64,000 nucleotides of DNA from an uncultured Leptolinea sp. (GTDB lineage Bacteria > Chloroflexota > Anaerolineae > Anaerolineales > Anaerolineaceae): the NCBI GenBank assembly GCA_903828565.1, contig CAIKMQ010000003.1, positions 62,001 through 126,000 of the forward strand. The letters run 5' to 3'. This document shows positions 44,050-51,909 of this stretch, piece by piece. Positions within the stretch are counted from its first letter, which is position 1. The number at the start of each line of letters is the position of its first letter. A program made the translations under genes and the position numbers. The notes under the pieces are model-generated. The model was not told the origin of the DNA. It did no database searches and saw only the letters and a list, made by a program, of their open reading frames with translations.

Positions 44050-44660
44050 TGCGTTCACGCATTCTGGCTATTCTGACTCCCCTGGCTGCAGTTCTACTGC
44101 TTGCTGGTGTTTTCTTGCAGACACCTGTCGTGCAGGCGATGAGCAGAACCCTGCTGGGGTGGGTCATTACACTGGCTGGTGTGGCCGGCTTGATAGGCAT
44201 TGGCTCTTTGCTTGCTTCGCATACCCGCCGGGTGGCGAATGGGCAGAAAGATTGGTTTTACAGCCTGATTGCTTTGCTCAGTTTCTCGGCGATCTTTACA
44301 TTGGGGCTGGTGCTGAAACCGGCGGACACCTTCTACACATCTCTGGTTGCAGCCATTTTGGTACCGATTGAAACCAGTCTGCTGGCCTTGCTGGTGGTAT
44401 CTTTGGTAGCCGCCCTGATCCGCATGCTGCGGCCGGGAATGGACCTGCACAGTGCCCTGTTTTTTTTCTCAGCGGTGGTGTTCCTCTGGGCTGCAACCGG
44501 TTTTGTGCCTTTTGAACGATCAGCGGGGATACAGGTCGTCCTGACACTCTTCAATACAATCCCGCTTGGTGGTGCCCGCGGACTTTTGCTAGGTATTGGG
44601 CTGGGCAGCCTGATGGCTGGTTGGCGAACACTCATCCGGCCTACTCAAGGGGGGCAGTAA
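44049..44660 (+). CDS. Hypothetical six-helix membrane protein
   Basis: A 203-residue protein with six predicted transmembrane helices (about 5-23, 34-55, 66-84, 97-123, 135-152, 165-195), short loops and no soluble domain. No known family is recognised. It is coupled to the DUF6754 gene by TAATG, and its own stop is directly followed by the ATG of the next gene. Likely a subunit of the membrane complex suggested by the cluster. Confidence 0.65.
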   Translation: MRSRILAILTPLAAVLLLAGVFLQTPVVQAMSRTLLGWVITLAGVAGLIGIGSLLASHTRRVANGQKDWFYSLIALLSFSAIFTLGLVLKPADTFYTSLVAAILVPIETSLLALLVVSLVAALIRMLRPGMDLHSALFFFSAVVFLWAATGFVPFERSAGIQVVLTLFNTIPLGGARGLLLGIGLGSLMAGWRTLIRPTQGGQ

Positions 44661-46295
44661 ATGGCGGGCGTGATCTGTCCCAATTGCCGGCGCAGCAACC
44701 CTGAAGGGGCTTTGTTCTGTGTTTTCTGCCAGGCGGCTCTTAACAGACCCGGGATTCCACCCGCTCCGCGTCCGGGAGCAGCGGATGATGAGCCTGAATG
44801 GCTGCGCCGCGTCCGCGAGCGAAAGGAAAAAGACTCCACCCGTCCACGGACCAGCGGTGAAGAAGTAGATTCGAACCTGGATACGGTGCTGCGGCGCATT
44901 GGCTTTACCCGGAATCCGTTGAGCGGGCATGATGACGAAACAGCCCGTCCGCAAGAAACACCGCAACAGGCGGAATTAATCCCGGAGGAAACCGCCGGGT
45001 CTGAAGACATAGACATCCAACTGGTTGTGGGCCAAAATACACCTTCGAGCGAGCCGGCAACTAATACGCTTGAAGAAAGCCTTCAGGCGGAACCGGATGA
45101 AGGCATTCAAGTGGCAGCGGCGGAAGATAGCCGGGAAGATATCCTTTCCGCTGGTGATGATGCTCAGACCCCGGATACTCCTGACGATGGCAATTCGGTT
45201 GATCCGGAGTTAATTCCTGAAATTATTACAGAACCTGCAGGAACTGCCCAGGCGCCCTACACCCCGGTCATGCCGGGGTTGGAAGAGATCCAGGGTGCTC
45301 TGCAGGGTGAAGAGATCACATATACTGAACCGGTTTCAATTCCTCCCGTCCAGCCAGACCGTCCGCAGCGCGTCTCCTTTGAAGAAACATTACGCGCAGA
45401 AAGACAGCCGACTGTTCTACCTGCCTATCGGCGGAATAGATCGTCTTATGTAGTGCGCTGGCTGATCACCGGACTGCTGTTCGGGTTGATCTCACTGGCC
45501 ATTCTGGGTGGAGCTGCTCCACGCAGCCTGCCGGTCAATATCCCTTTGGAAACAGCTAGTCTGTATGAATCACTGCGAGGTATTCCACCTGCGGCGAAAG
45601 TCCTTCTGGTGATCGGCTATCAGCCGGCCTACAGCGGCGAAATAGAAACAGCAGCCGGGGCTGTCATGCGCCTGTTGGCTGAACGGGGATCAAAATTCCA
45701 GGTGATCTCAACCTCCAGCCAAAATCTCTTTCTGGCGAATAGATTACTGGATTCAACCAAGCGGAATTACCCCTCTCAGCTTGCGCCTTATATGGCCGGC
45801 AATGGATACGACATATTAGGATACCTGCCAGGCGGTCCGGCGGGCTTACGCGGATTGCTGACAGATCTCCCCGCCAGCTTGCCGGTGGGTGTGGACTTGA
45901 ACCCGGCTCAAAATGCTCTACAGGCAGCGGGTATCCAGCAACTGGATGATTACGATGCCATTCTGGTATTGACCGATGACCCGGAGACAGCCCGTCTCTG
46001 GGTGGAGCAGATCAGCCCGGACCTTTCCGGGACGCGTTTATGGATGGCTGTCAGCAGTCAGGCGATACCACTGGTACGTCCTTACTTCCGCTCCGGGCAG
46101 GTGGACGGGTTGGTAGGCGGGTTATATGGCGCAGCCTGTTTGGAACAGGTACTGCGGGAAACCGGCCCGGCTTTGCGACTATGGAATGGCTACGAGAATG
46201 GCCTGCTGATCGCTCTGTTCACCATACTGGTTGGCGGAATTCTGAATTTCACCGGCTTTTCATTGATCCATCACAGAAAGGAAGAAGCCCGATGA
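44661..46295 (+). CDS. Zinc-ribbon, acidic-linker membrane protein with extracytoplasmic domain
   Basis: A 544-residue protein with an unusual order of parts. Residues 5-25 are a zinc ribbon (Cys-x2-Cys...Cys-x2-Cys). Residues about 30-250 are acidic, low in hydrophobics and probably disordered. A transmembrane helix lies near 268-290, then an alpha/beta domain of about 200 residues, and a second helix near 515-537 with a His/Lys/Glu tail. With both termini inside, the folded domain is outside; it starts Lys-Val-Leu-Leu-Val-Ile-Gly-Tyr, like a Rossmann-type fold. No family is recognised. GGGGGGCAG precedes the ATG; the stop overlaps the next start (ATGA). Confidence 0.65.
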   Translation: MAGVICPNCRRSNPEGALFCVFCQAALNRPGIPPAPRPGAADDEPEWLRRVRERKEKDSTRPRTSGEEVDSNLDTVLRRIGFTRNPLSGHDDETARPQETPQQAELIPEETAGSEDIDIQLVVGQNTPSSEPATNTLEESLQAEPDEGIQVAAAEDSREDILSAGDDAQTPDTPDDGNSVDPELIPEIITEPAGTAQAPYTPVMPGLEEIQGALQGEEITYTEPVSIPPVQPDRPQRVSFEETLRAERQPTVLPAYRRNRSSYVVRWLITGLLFGLISLAILGGAAPRSLPVNIPLETASLYESLRGIPPAAKVLLVIGYQPAYSGEIETAAGAVMRLLAERGSKFQVISTSSQNLFLANRLLDSTKRNYPSQLAPYMAGNGYDILGYLPGGPAGLRGLLTDLPASLPVGVDLNPAQNALQAAGIQQLDDYDAILVLTDDPETARLWVEQISPDLSGTRLWMAVSSQAIPLVRPYFRSGQVDGLVGGLYGAACLEQVLRETGPALRLWNGYENGLLIALFTILVGGILNFTGFSLIHHRKEEAR

Positions 46296-46963
46296 GCACC
46301 GCAGATCTTGTGTGGGCTGCCATTGGTTTCGTGCTTTCCGTGATGGTTTTCAGCTATCTGCTGGGGGATAACGCGCTCTTCCGCCTGGCCATACACCTGT
46401 TCATCGGGGCAGCCTCTGGCTACGCTGCTGTCATTCTGGCAACCCAGGTGGTCTATCCCCGGCTGATTTTACCCTTGCTATCCAAACCGATCACTACTGG
46501 GGATCTAATTCTGGATATCGTGATCCCCATGCTACTCTCCCTGATGCTGTTATTGGTCCTCTGGCAGCGTTTTTCGCCGGCCGGCAGGGTTCCGCTGGCT
46601 TTATTGTTGGGAGCAGCGGCAGCATTCGCCATCAGCGGTGCAGCCCGTGGCACGCTTCTGCCTCAGGCACAGGCGACGATCCAGCTATTCAATCCTGCCG
46701 GATTGCCGGCTGCTTTACCTGAAGCGATTCTAACGACTCTTGGGGTAGTGACGGTACTGGTGTATTACTATCACGGGGTGAAGGTCGCTCCGGATGGCTC
46801 ATTGAAAAGGCCGCGCTGGGTACGCATAGGGGCTGTTATTGGCGGTACCATTATCTTCATTACCTTGGGGGCTCTGTATGCGGGTGTTCTGACGACTGCC
46901 ATCTCTGCACTGGTGGAACGTTTGTATGCCTTCTGGACCCTGGTTTCAGCACTGGTGAGATGA
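46292..46963 (+). CDS. Hypothetical six-helix membrane protein
   Basis: A 223-residue protein with about six transmembrane helices and a basic cytoplasmic loop before the last (Lys-Arg-Pro-Arg-Trp-Val-Arg). It is not obviously homologous to the other six-helix protein of the cluster. ATG 46292 overlaps the previous stop (ATGA), and a GGAAG site lies upstream; a longer frame starting 46040 only reads through the preceding gene. No family is recognised. Confidence 0.65.
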   Translation: MSTADLVWAAIGFVLSVMVFSYLLGDNALFRLAIHLFIGAASGYAAVILATQVVYPRLILPLLSKPITTGDLILDIVIPMLLSLMLLLVLWQRFSPAGRVPLALLLGAAAAFAISGAARGTLLPQAQATIQLFNPAGLPAALPEAILTTLGVVTVLVYYYHGVKVAPDGSLKRPRWVRIGAVIGGTIIFITLGALYAGVLTTAISALVERLYAFWTLVSALVR

Positions 46964-46969
46964 GCGTAT

Positions 46970-48694
46970 ATGGCTAGATCTGCTATTGAATCGGTGCTGG
47001 CAATTGATATCGGTGAATTGACCACCCGAGTATTGCTGTATGAACAGGTGGATGGTGGTTTTCTGGCTGTCGCCCGTGGCGAAGCGCCCACCACGGCGGG
47101 AATACCGGAACTGGGTGTCATGCCTGGGGTTTTGGAAGCACTGAAGGTGGTAGAAACTGCCGCTGGCAAAGTATTTATAATCCCGCAAGGGAACATACAA
47201 GCCGCCCCAAACCTTGTAGATGCTGTAGTGGTGACCCTGGCAGCCGGCGCGGACATCCGGACGGTATGCGTCAGCCTGACGACAGACATCAGCCTTGAAA
47301 GCGTAATACGCCTGGCATGCAGCAGTGATACTGCTGTCGTGGCATCCCTGGCGCGTGGGGATGGACGACCTCTTCAAGAACAGATGGACGCTGTTCTGCA
47401 CTCCTCGCCAGAACTGATCATTATCGGCGGTGGTACTGAACACGGCAAGGCAGGACAGGCAGGAGATCTGCTCAATGCTCTTCGTATGGCACTGGCCTTA
47501 TTGCCGCGCGATAAGCGTCCGGAGGTATTATACGCGGGCAGCTCTGCCCTGGAGGAAAAAACCAGGCATACAATTGGCACCCAGGCACCGGTGATAGTGA
47601 CGGCAAATATACAACCACAGGTGGATCAGGAAAGCCTGGACCCTGCCCGAACCATATTGATGGGGATGACTGCCCGCTTGAAAAGCCGACGAGTGACGGG
47701 CATGCAATCACTGGTGGATCAAACCGGTGGTGAGGTAACGCTCCGCACCACATCTTTCGGCCGCATGATCCGTTACCTGGGAAGCGTCTACCAGTCTGCG
47801 CGTGGAGTGTTGGGTGTTGACATGGGTATTACGCATCTTACCCTGGCGGGCGCCCGCGCCGGGCAACTGTGGCAGGGACGCTATCTATATCCCGCTGCTC
47901 AGCAGGAGATTTCCTCTGATAGCATGCAACAGCTGCTGTCCTGGCTGACAGAGCCGGTGTATCCGGAAAAGGCGGCTGAGTGCTGGCTGCAGCGAGATAT
48001 CTACCCCGGGGCCATCCCTGAATTATCGGATGAGGTGGCTGTGGACCTTTCCCTGGCACGTCTGCGCATACAGCAGGCTATGCAGCAATATCAGCAGATG
48101 TACCCGGTTTTGCAGCTTTCAACAGATTCGGGGCTGACACCGGGCTGGGAGCCGATCATCCTTTCGGGTGAGTGGCCTGCGCGCTGGCTGAGCCCTGCGC
48201 AAGCTGTCCACCTGTTGCTGGATGCACTCCAGCCAACCGGTATTACTAACCTGGTGTTGGATTCTGGAAATCTTTTATCGCTGTTGGGAGCCTGTGGACA
48301 GGTTGCGCCAAATTTACCGGTGGACCTGTTGGAAGCCGGGCTGTTGCAACATCTCGGTACGGTCGTTGCCCCGGTCTGTTTGCGAGCTGGAGTATCCCGC
48401 TGGATGGAGCTTTCCATGCAGCCTGAAGGGGGTGAGGAGGTCAGGGTTACAGTGTACGCAGGCAATCTGTTCAATCTTCCCCTGGATGAGGGGCAGAGTG
48501 CCAGACTGACCCTGATACCGGAGCCGCAAATCCAGTTGGGACGGAAGCTGAACCACGGGGAACTGACGCTCAAAGTGACCGGCAGCGCTCTGGGGGTGAT
48601 CATTGATGCACGTGGCAGAAAAATCCAACTGCCGGCAGGTGCCCTGGAACGGCAAAAACTGCTAAAAAAATGGCAAAGTTCCTTGATACGCTGA
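46970..48694 (+). CDS. GlmL/MutL-like ASKHA ATPase
   Basis: A 574-residue protein of the actin/Hsp70/sugar-kinase fold resembling GlmL, the ATPase that reactivates glutamate mutase. Ala-Ile-Asp-Ile-Gly-Glu-Leu-Thr-Thr (10-18) is the first phosphate loop, Ile-Ile-Gly-Gly-Gly-Thr-Glu lies near 150, and Val-Asp-Met-Gly-Ile-Thr-His-Leu near 284 is the second phosphate loop. Ala-Arg-Gly-Glu-Ala-Pro-Thr-Thr near 35 is very GlmL-like. No B12-dependent mutase is in the window, and all its neighbours are membrane or surface proteins, so a role in assembling or powering an envelope complex is the better guess. Confidence 0.75.
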   Translation: MARSAIESVLAIDIGELTTRVLLYEQVDGGFLAVARGEAPTTAGIPELGVMPGVLEALKVVETAAGKVFIIPQGNIQAAPNLVDAVVVTLAAGADIRTVCVSLTTDISLESVIRLACSSDTAVVASLARGDGRPLQEQMDAVLHSSPELIIIGGGTEHGKAGQAGDLLNALRMALALLPRDKRPEVLYAGSSALEEKTRHTIGTQAPVIVTANIQPQVDQESLDPARTILMGMTARLKSRRVTGMQSLVDQTGGEVTLRTTSFGRMIRYLGSVYQSARGVLGVDMGITHLTLAGARAGQLWQGRYLYPAAQQEISSDSMQQLLSWLTEPVYPEKAAECWLQRDIYPGAIPELSDEVAVDLSLARLRIQQAMQQYQQMYPVLQLSTDSGLTPGWEPIILSGEWPARWLSPAQAVHLLLDALQPTGITNLVLDSGNLLSLLGACGQVAPNLPVDLLEAGLLQHLGTVVAPVCLRAGVSRWMELSMQPEGGEEVRVTVYAGNLFNLPLDEGQSARLTLIPEPQIQLGRKLNHGELTLKVTGSALGVIIDARGRKIQLPAGALERQKLLKKWQSSLIR

Positions 48695-48719
48695 TCCTCG
48701 CGGTATAGTTCTTGCACAT

Positions 48720-48742
48720 AATCCCGGTAGGAACCGAGGATT
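48720..48742 (+). promoter_or_regulatory. Hairpin covering the ribosome-binding site of the gene at 48743
   Basis: AATCC (48720-48724) pairs with GGATT (48738-48742), and CGGT (48725-48728) with ACCG (48733-48736), with a 4-base loop and one bulged A. The GAGG site is inside the stem, right before ATG 48743. A TATAGT at 48704 could start a transcript here. Confidence 0.45.
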
Positions 48743-49804
48743 ATGTTCGTACCCGCCACCCATTACCTTTCCCTGACCAAGATCCGTAGAGAACGTTACC
48801 TGCCATTGCCGGGGACTGTCCTGGTGGCTGCAGGTCAGGCTGTGAAAGCAGCTGATGTGATTGCTGAAACAGGTCTGACCAATTCACACCTGTTGATTGA
48901 TACACGCGAAACCCTCGGCCTGTCGCCCCGACAGGCTGCTTCTCTGATGCAGGTAAAGTTGTACGATGCAGTCCATCGGGGAGATATCCTTGCCGGCCCG
49001 GTGGGGTTTCCGCCACGCCAGCTGCGGGCTGCCCACGATGGCACGGTGGTATACCTGCAAGACGGCCAATTAATACTGGAGGTATACAGCTCGCCATATC
49101 GGCTGTTGGCTGGCTTGGACGGACAGGTGACAAAGGTCGTGCCAGGAAGAGGGGCGGTGATCGAATCGACTGGAGCCCTTATACAGGGAGTCTGGGGCAA
49201 TGACCGGTTGGGGTGTGGGGAGTTATCCATCCCGAGTGATCGACCGGATGCCGAGTTGACTGGAGATTTTTCTGAAAAAGACTTACAGAGATCCATCTTG
49301 CTGGCAGGAACCGTTCGTAGCGTGGAAGTTCTCAGATCTCTAAAGAAAACCGGAGTAGCGGGGTTGATCCTGGGCAGCTTGCCGGGCAGCCTGGTTCCGC
49401 TGGCAACGCAATTGGATATTCCAATCATTGCGCTGGATGGTTTCGGGCAGCTGCCTGTGAACCCGGTGGCTTATCGCATTTTGAGCGAGCATGCAGGCAG
49501 AGAGGTGATCATAAACTCCAGCCATTGGGACAGATATAACAACACCCGGCCTGAAGTGGTGATACCGACCCAAAATGAAAACATGCCGATCCCCCCGGTC
49601 AACCAGCCGTCATTTATGCCGGGGCAGGAGATTCGCGTAAATTCGAGCCTGAATAAAGGGAAAGTTGGCAAGTTTATTGCACTAGAGAGAGAACAGGTTT
49701 GGCTGGAAAATGGGATCCAAATTCCCGCAGCGACCATTCACCTGGAAGATGGAAATAACACCTGTGTCCCGCTGGCCAACCTGGAAGCACTGGCGGTCAG
49801 GTAG
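48743..49804 (+). CDS. Hypothetical protein with lipoyl-like and KOW-like parts
   Basis: A 353-residue protein without signal peptide or membrane helix. Residues about 24-45 (Gly-Thr-Val-Leu-Val-Ala-Ala-Gly-Gln-Ala-Val...Asp-Val-Ile-Ala) and 97-145 look like lipoyl/biotinyl-type beta hairpins, as found in RnfC and membrane-fusion proteins. The C terminus (about 293-350; Gly-Gln-Glu-Ile-Arg-Val, then Gly-Lys-Val-Gly-Lys) resembles a KOW beta barrel. It could be a scaffold for the cluster's complex. No family name is known to me. Translation may be limited by the leader hairpin. Confidence 0.6.
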   Translation: MFVPATHYLSLTKIRRERYLPLPGTVLVAAGQAVKAADVIAETGLTNSHLLIDTRETLGLSPRQAASLMQVKLYDAVHRGDILAGPVGFPPRQLRAAHDGTVVYLQDGQLILEVYSSPYRLLAGLDGQVTKVVPGRGAVIESTGALIQGVWGNDRLGCGELSIPSDRPDAELTGDFSEKDLQRSILLAGTVRSVEVLRSLKKTGVAGLILGSLPGSLVPLATQLDIPIIALDGFGQLPVNPVAYRILSEHAGREVIINSSHWDRYNNTRPEVVIPTQNENMPIPPVNQPSFMPGQEIRVNSSLNKGKVGKFIALEREQVWLENGIQIPAATIHLEDGNNTCVPLANLEALAVR

Positions 49805-49819
49805 AAGAGAGAGGCAAGA

Positions 49820-50401
49820 ATGTCTGATTTCGATTACTCGCAATTTGAAGAGGTACCGGAACCCAAAAAGAAGGGCAACCGCACATTCGCGGTGCTTGCC
49901 TCCATCCTGGGTGCCATCATTCTGCTGGCAGTTGTCGCAGGTGCGGCGTATGCCATTTTCATCATGCCTGGTCAGCAAGCACAGCAGGCGGAATTGGCAT
50001 CTAAAGCATCTGCTGAGGTAACGGCTACCGTGATGGCAGCTACCGAAGCTGCTGTGGTGGTCATTCTGCCCACGGAAACCCCCGTTGATGCGGGTACCGG
50101 GGGAGAGTTGACTGAGGAGTTGTCCATGACGGCAACTGTATCCGCGTTGCTGACACAGGCTGCCGGATCGAACCCTACCGTACCTGTGGCAACCGAAACT
50201 CCGACACCGGTAGCAGCTGCAGGACAACCGCTGGCGACCGCCACACAGTTGAAAGCCGCAACAGCCATCCCCACACCGACGGCTCTGCCGACGACAGGCT
50301 TCGCGGATGAAGTGGGCTTGCCCGGCCTGATGGGATTGGCGTTCCTGTTCGTGATGATCATTGCCATCACCCGCCAGGTACGCGCAGCCCAAAACCGCTG
50401 A
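49820..50401 (+). CDS. Surface protein with C-terminal LPTTG sorting-like signal
   Basis: A 193-residue protein. A 20-residue acidic then basic cytoplasmic start leads to a transmembrane helix (about 22-48). Residues 55-155 are Thr/Ala/Pro/Val-rich and extended, without cysteine. At 156-160 stands Leu-Pro-Thr-Thr-Gly, followed by a hydrophobic helix (about 167-184) and an Arg-containing tail: the order of a sortase sorting signal. A sortase is not in the window. It is the last gene of the cluster and is followed by a strong hairpin. Confidence 0.7.
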   Translation: MSDFDYSQFEEVPEPKKKGNRTFAVLASILGAIILLAVVAGAAYAIFIMPGQQAQQAELASKASAEVTATVMAATEAAVVVILPTETPVDAGTGGELTEELSMTATVSALLTQAAGSNPTVPVATETPTPVAAAGQPLATATQLKAATAIPTPTALPTTGFADEVGLPGLMGLAFLFVMIIAITRQVRAAQNR

Positions 50402-50424
50402 CATTACCGGATTTATTCTCCCGA

Positions 50425-50459
50425 GCAATAAGGACGGCATGAGCAACCGTCCTTATTGC
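50425..50459. terminator. Bidirectional terminator closing the envelope cluster
   Basis: A 13-bp perfect stem (50425-50437 with 50447-50459) with a 9-base loop, followed by GCTTGTATTT on the plus strand. It also serves the convergent gene ending at 50468. Confidence 0.8.
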
Positions 50460-50467
50460 GCTTGTAT

Positions 50468-51211
50468 TTAATAGTAATAACCGGGGACATCATTAGGGTC
50501 GCGGCGCTGCCCTTCGGGCGATTCGCTGCCGAAACCCAGCCGCCACCAGAAAACTTCTCGCCTGCGAGGTGCCAGGCAGACCTCGAAGCCGCGCAGTACG
50601 TCGATGCCTAACACACCCCGGCTGTCCATCGCAGACAGCATACTTGCCAGTGGTGCGGGGACTTCTCCCACTTCCAATTCCACATCGTACCCCGCCACCC
50701 AGATGGCGATGCGGTACAGCGAGGTGGTGAACACCCCTATCCCGGGGTAGTACTCGGTCGTGGTTCCGTGGGCAATCTGGCCGCGCAGCAGGTCCGCGTT
50801 CAAGTAACTGCGGCGGGCAGCAGTTACAAAGAAAAGGCGCATATCTTGATTAAAGATCGATACCGGAGTGATCGGTACACCCATATAAAGCTCAAAGTGA
50901 TTGGCATAACCATACGGCCTGAATTCGCCAGTAGTAAAGACGATCTGCATCCGTTCAGGCAGAAGTTTGAAGTCATACTGGGTGAGAATATCTGCCCCGA
51001 GCATGCCGTCCACAGGCGTTGACAACCAGCTTGAAAGCGATTCGACGGTCAGGCGTAAAGTAGATGGTTTGATCGGATGGGTGCGTTTATCTAATGTGAA
51101 TTGTGCCATACGCCCCATGCTTTCAGCGGAACCGGTGTTCAAAAGCATCTGGTATTCGCCCACCTGAATGACAGGATATCCATTTTGCAGGGTGTACGGG
51201 AAAGATTGCAT
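50468..51211 (-). CDS. Retropepsin-like aspartic protease homologue with altered active site
   Basis: About 247 residues. The first lobe has Leu-Leu-Asn-Thr-Gly-Ser where aspartic proteases have Asp-Thr-Gly-Ser, followed by Gly-Met-Leu-Gly-Ala-Asp-Ile-Leu and a Phe-Lys-Leu-Leu-Pro strand, as in retropepsins. A second lobe repeats the Gly-Val-Leu-Gly-Ile-Asp-Val-Leu element near residue 207. With Asn for the catalytic Asp it is probably inactive, unless the other lobe supplies one. ATG 51211 lies 7 bases after TATAAT; ATG 51214 is the alternative. Confidence 0.6.
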   Translation of the reverse strand: MQSFPYTLQNGYPVIQVGEYQMLLNTGSAESMGRMAQFTLDKRTHPIKPSTLRLTVESLSSWLSTPVDGMLGADILTQYDFKLLPERMQIVFTTGEFRPYGYANHFELYMGVPITPVSIFNQDMRLFFVTAARRSYLNADLLRGQIAHGTTTEYYPGIGVFTTSLYRIAIWVAGYDVELEVGEVPAPLASMLSAMDSRGVLGIDVLRGFEVCLAPRRREVFWWRLGFGSESPEGQRRDPNDVPGYYY

Positions 51212-51218
51212 CATCGGT

Positions 51219-51224
51219 ATTATA
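51219..51224 (-). promoter_or_regulatory. -10 box (TATAAT) for the retropepsin-like gene
   Basis: Perfect TATAAT, 7 bases before ATG 51211. Divergent from the box at 51284. Confidence 0.6.
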
Positions 51225-51283
51225 CCTTCCCGGCTTTGCGCACGCGCGGCTTGTGGAAGCCGCGCGTGCGCCGGTTTATGCGC

Positions 51284-51289
51284 TATACT
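51284..51289 (+). promoter_or_regulatory. -10 box (TATACT) for the histidine phosphatase gene
   Basis: TATACT ending 8 bases before ATG 51298. Confidence 0.6.
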
Positions 51290-51297
51290 ACAGCGGT

Positions 51298-51909
51298 ATG
51301 AGCGAAACAACCATTCATTTCATCCGCCACGGTGAGGTACTTAACCCGGCTGGCAGGTTTTACGGTCGTTTACCCCGGTATCCATTAAGTAACAGCGGAC
51401 GTATACAGGCACAGCAGGCTGCCAATCATCTGGAAGGATCGCCTGTGCGGGCAGTCATTGCCAGCCCGTTATTGCGGGCCCGCCAGACGGCAGACATCAT
51501 CGCGAACTGGCTGGGATGTATCCCGGTGTCGTACAGTCAATTGATCTTGGAATGCCATACGCCCTATGATGGTTGGTCGGTCAGCCAACTGGAAGACAGA
51601 CACTGGGACCTGTATACGGGTAACCAGCCGCCTTACGAACTTCCCGAAGATGTCATTACCAGGGCTTGCCGGTTTGCCGAAAAGACAAGGTTGCGGTATG
51701 CGGGGCAGCAGGTGGTCGCCGTCACCCATGCGGATGTTATCCTTTTTTTGGCACTGTGGGCCAACGGGTTGCAAGTCAATTATGAAAATAAAGCGCGGGT
51801 GGAAAGAGGGGAACTACCTATCTGTTTCCCTGCCACAGCGTCCATCACATCGCTGGCTTGGAAATCCGGGCAATCACTCCCTGAACACACCTATACTGAG
51901 ACATGGTAA
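51298..51909 (+). CDS. Histidine phosphatase family protein
   Basis: A 203-residue phosphoglycerate-mutase-like phosphatase. The catalytic Arg10-His11-Gly-Glu13 motif, a second Arg in Leu-Leu-Arg-Ala-Arg-Gln-Thr-Ala, a Glu-Cys-His-Thr-Pro region, and Val-Thr-His-Ala-Asp with the second His are present. Substrate (phosphosugar, nucleotide or other) is unknown. The start at 51298 is fixed by the family N terminus; a longer frame from 51253 crosses the promoter. It overlaps the PIG-L gene by 7 bases. Confidence 0.9.
   Translation: MSETTIHFIRHGEVLNPAGRFYGRLPRYPLSNSGRIQAQQAANHLEGSPVRAVIASPLLRARQTADIIANWLGCIPVSYSQLILECHTPYDGWSVSQLEDRHWDLYTGNQPPYELPEDVITRACRFAEKTRLRYAGQQVVAVTHADVILFLALWANGLQVNYENKARVERGELPICFPATASITSLAWKSGQSLPEHTYTETW

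Noticed and set aside
43053-50401. Type IV pilus or type II secretion system, with the ATPase as PilM
   Set aside because: No PilB/PilT-type ATPase, prepilin peptidase, prepilin or secretin is present, and the ATPase resembles GlmL rather than PilM.
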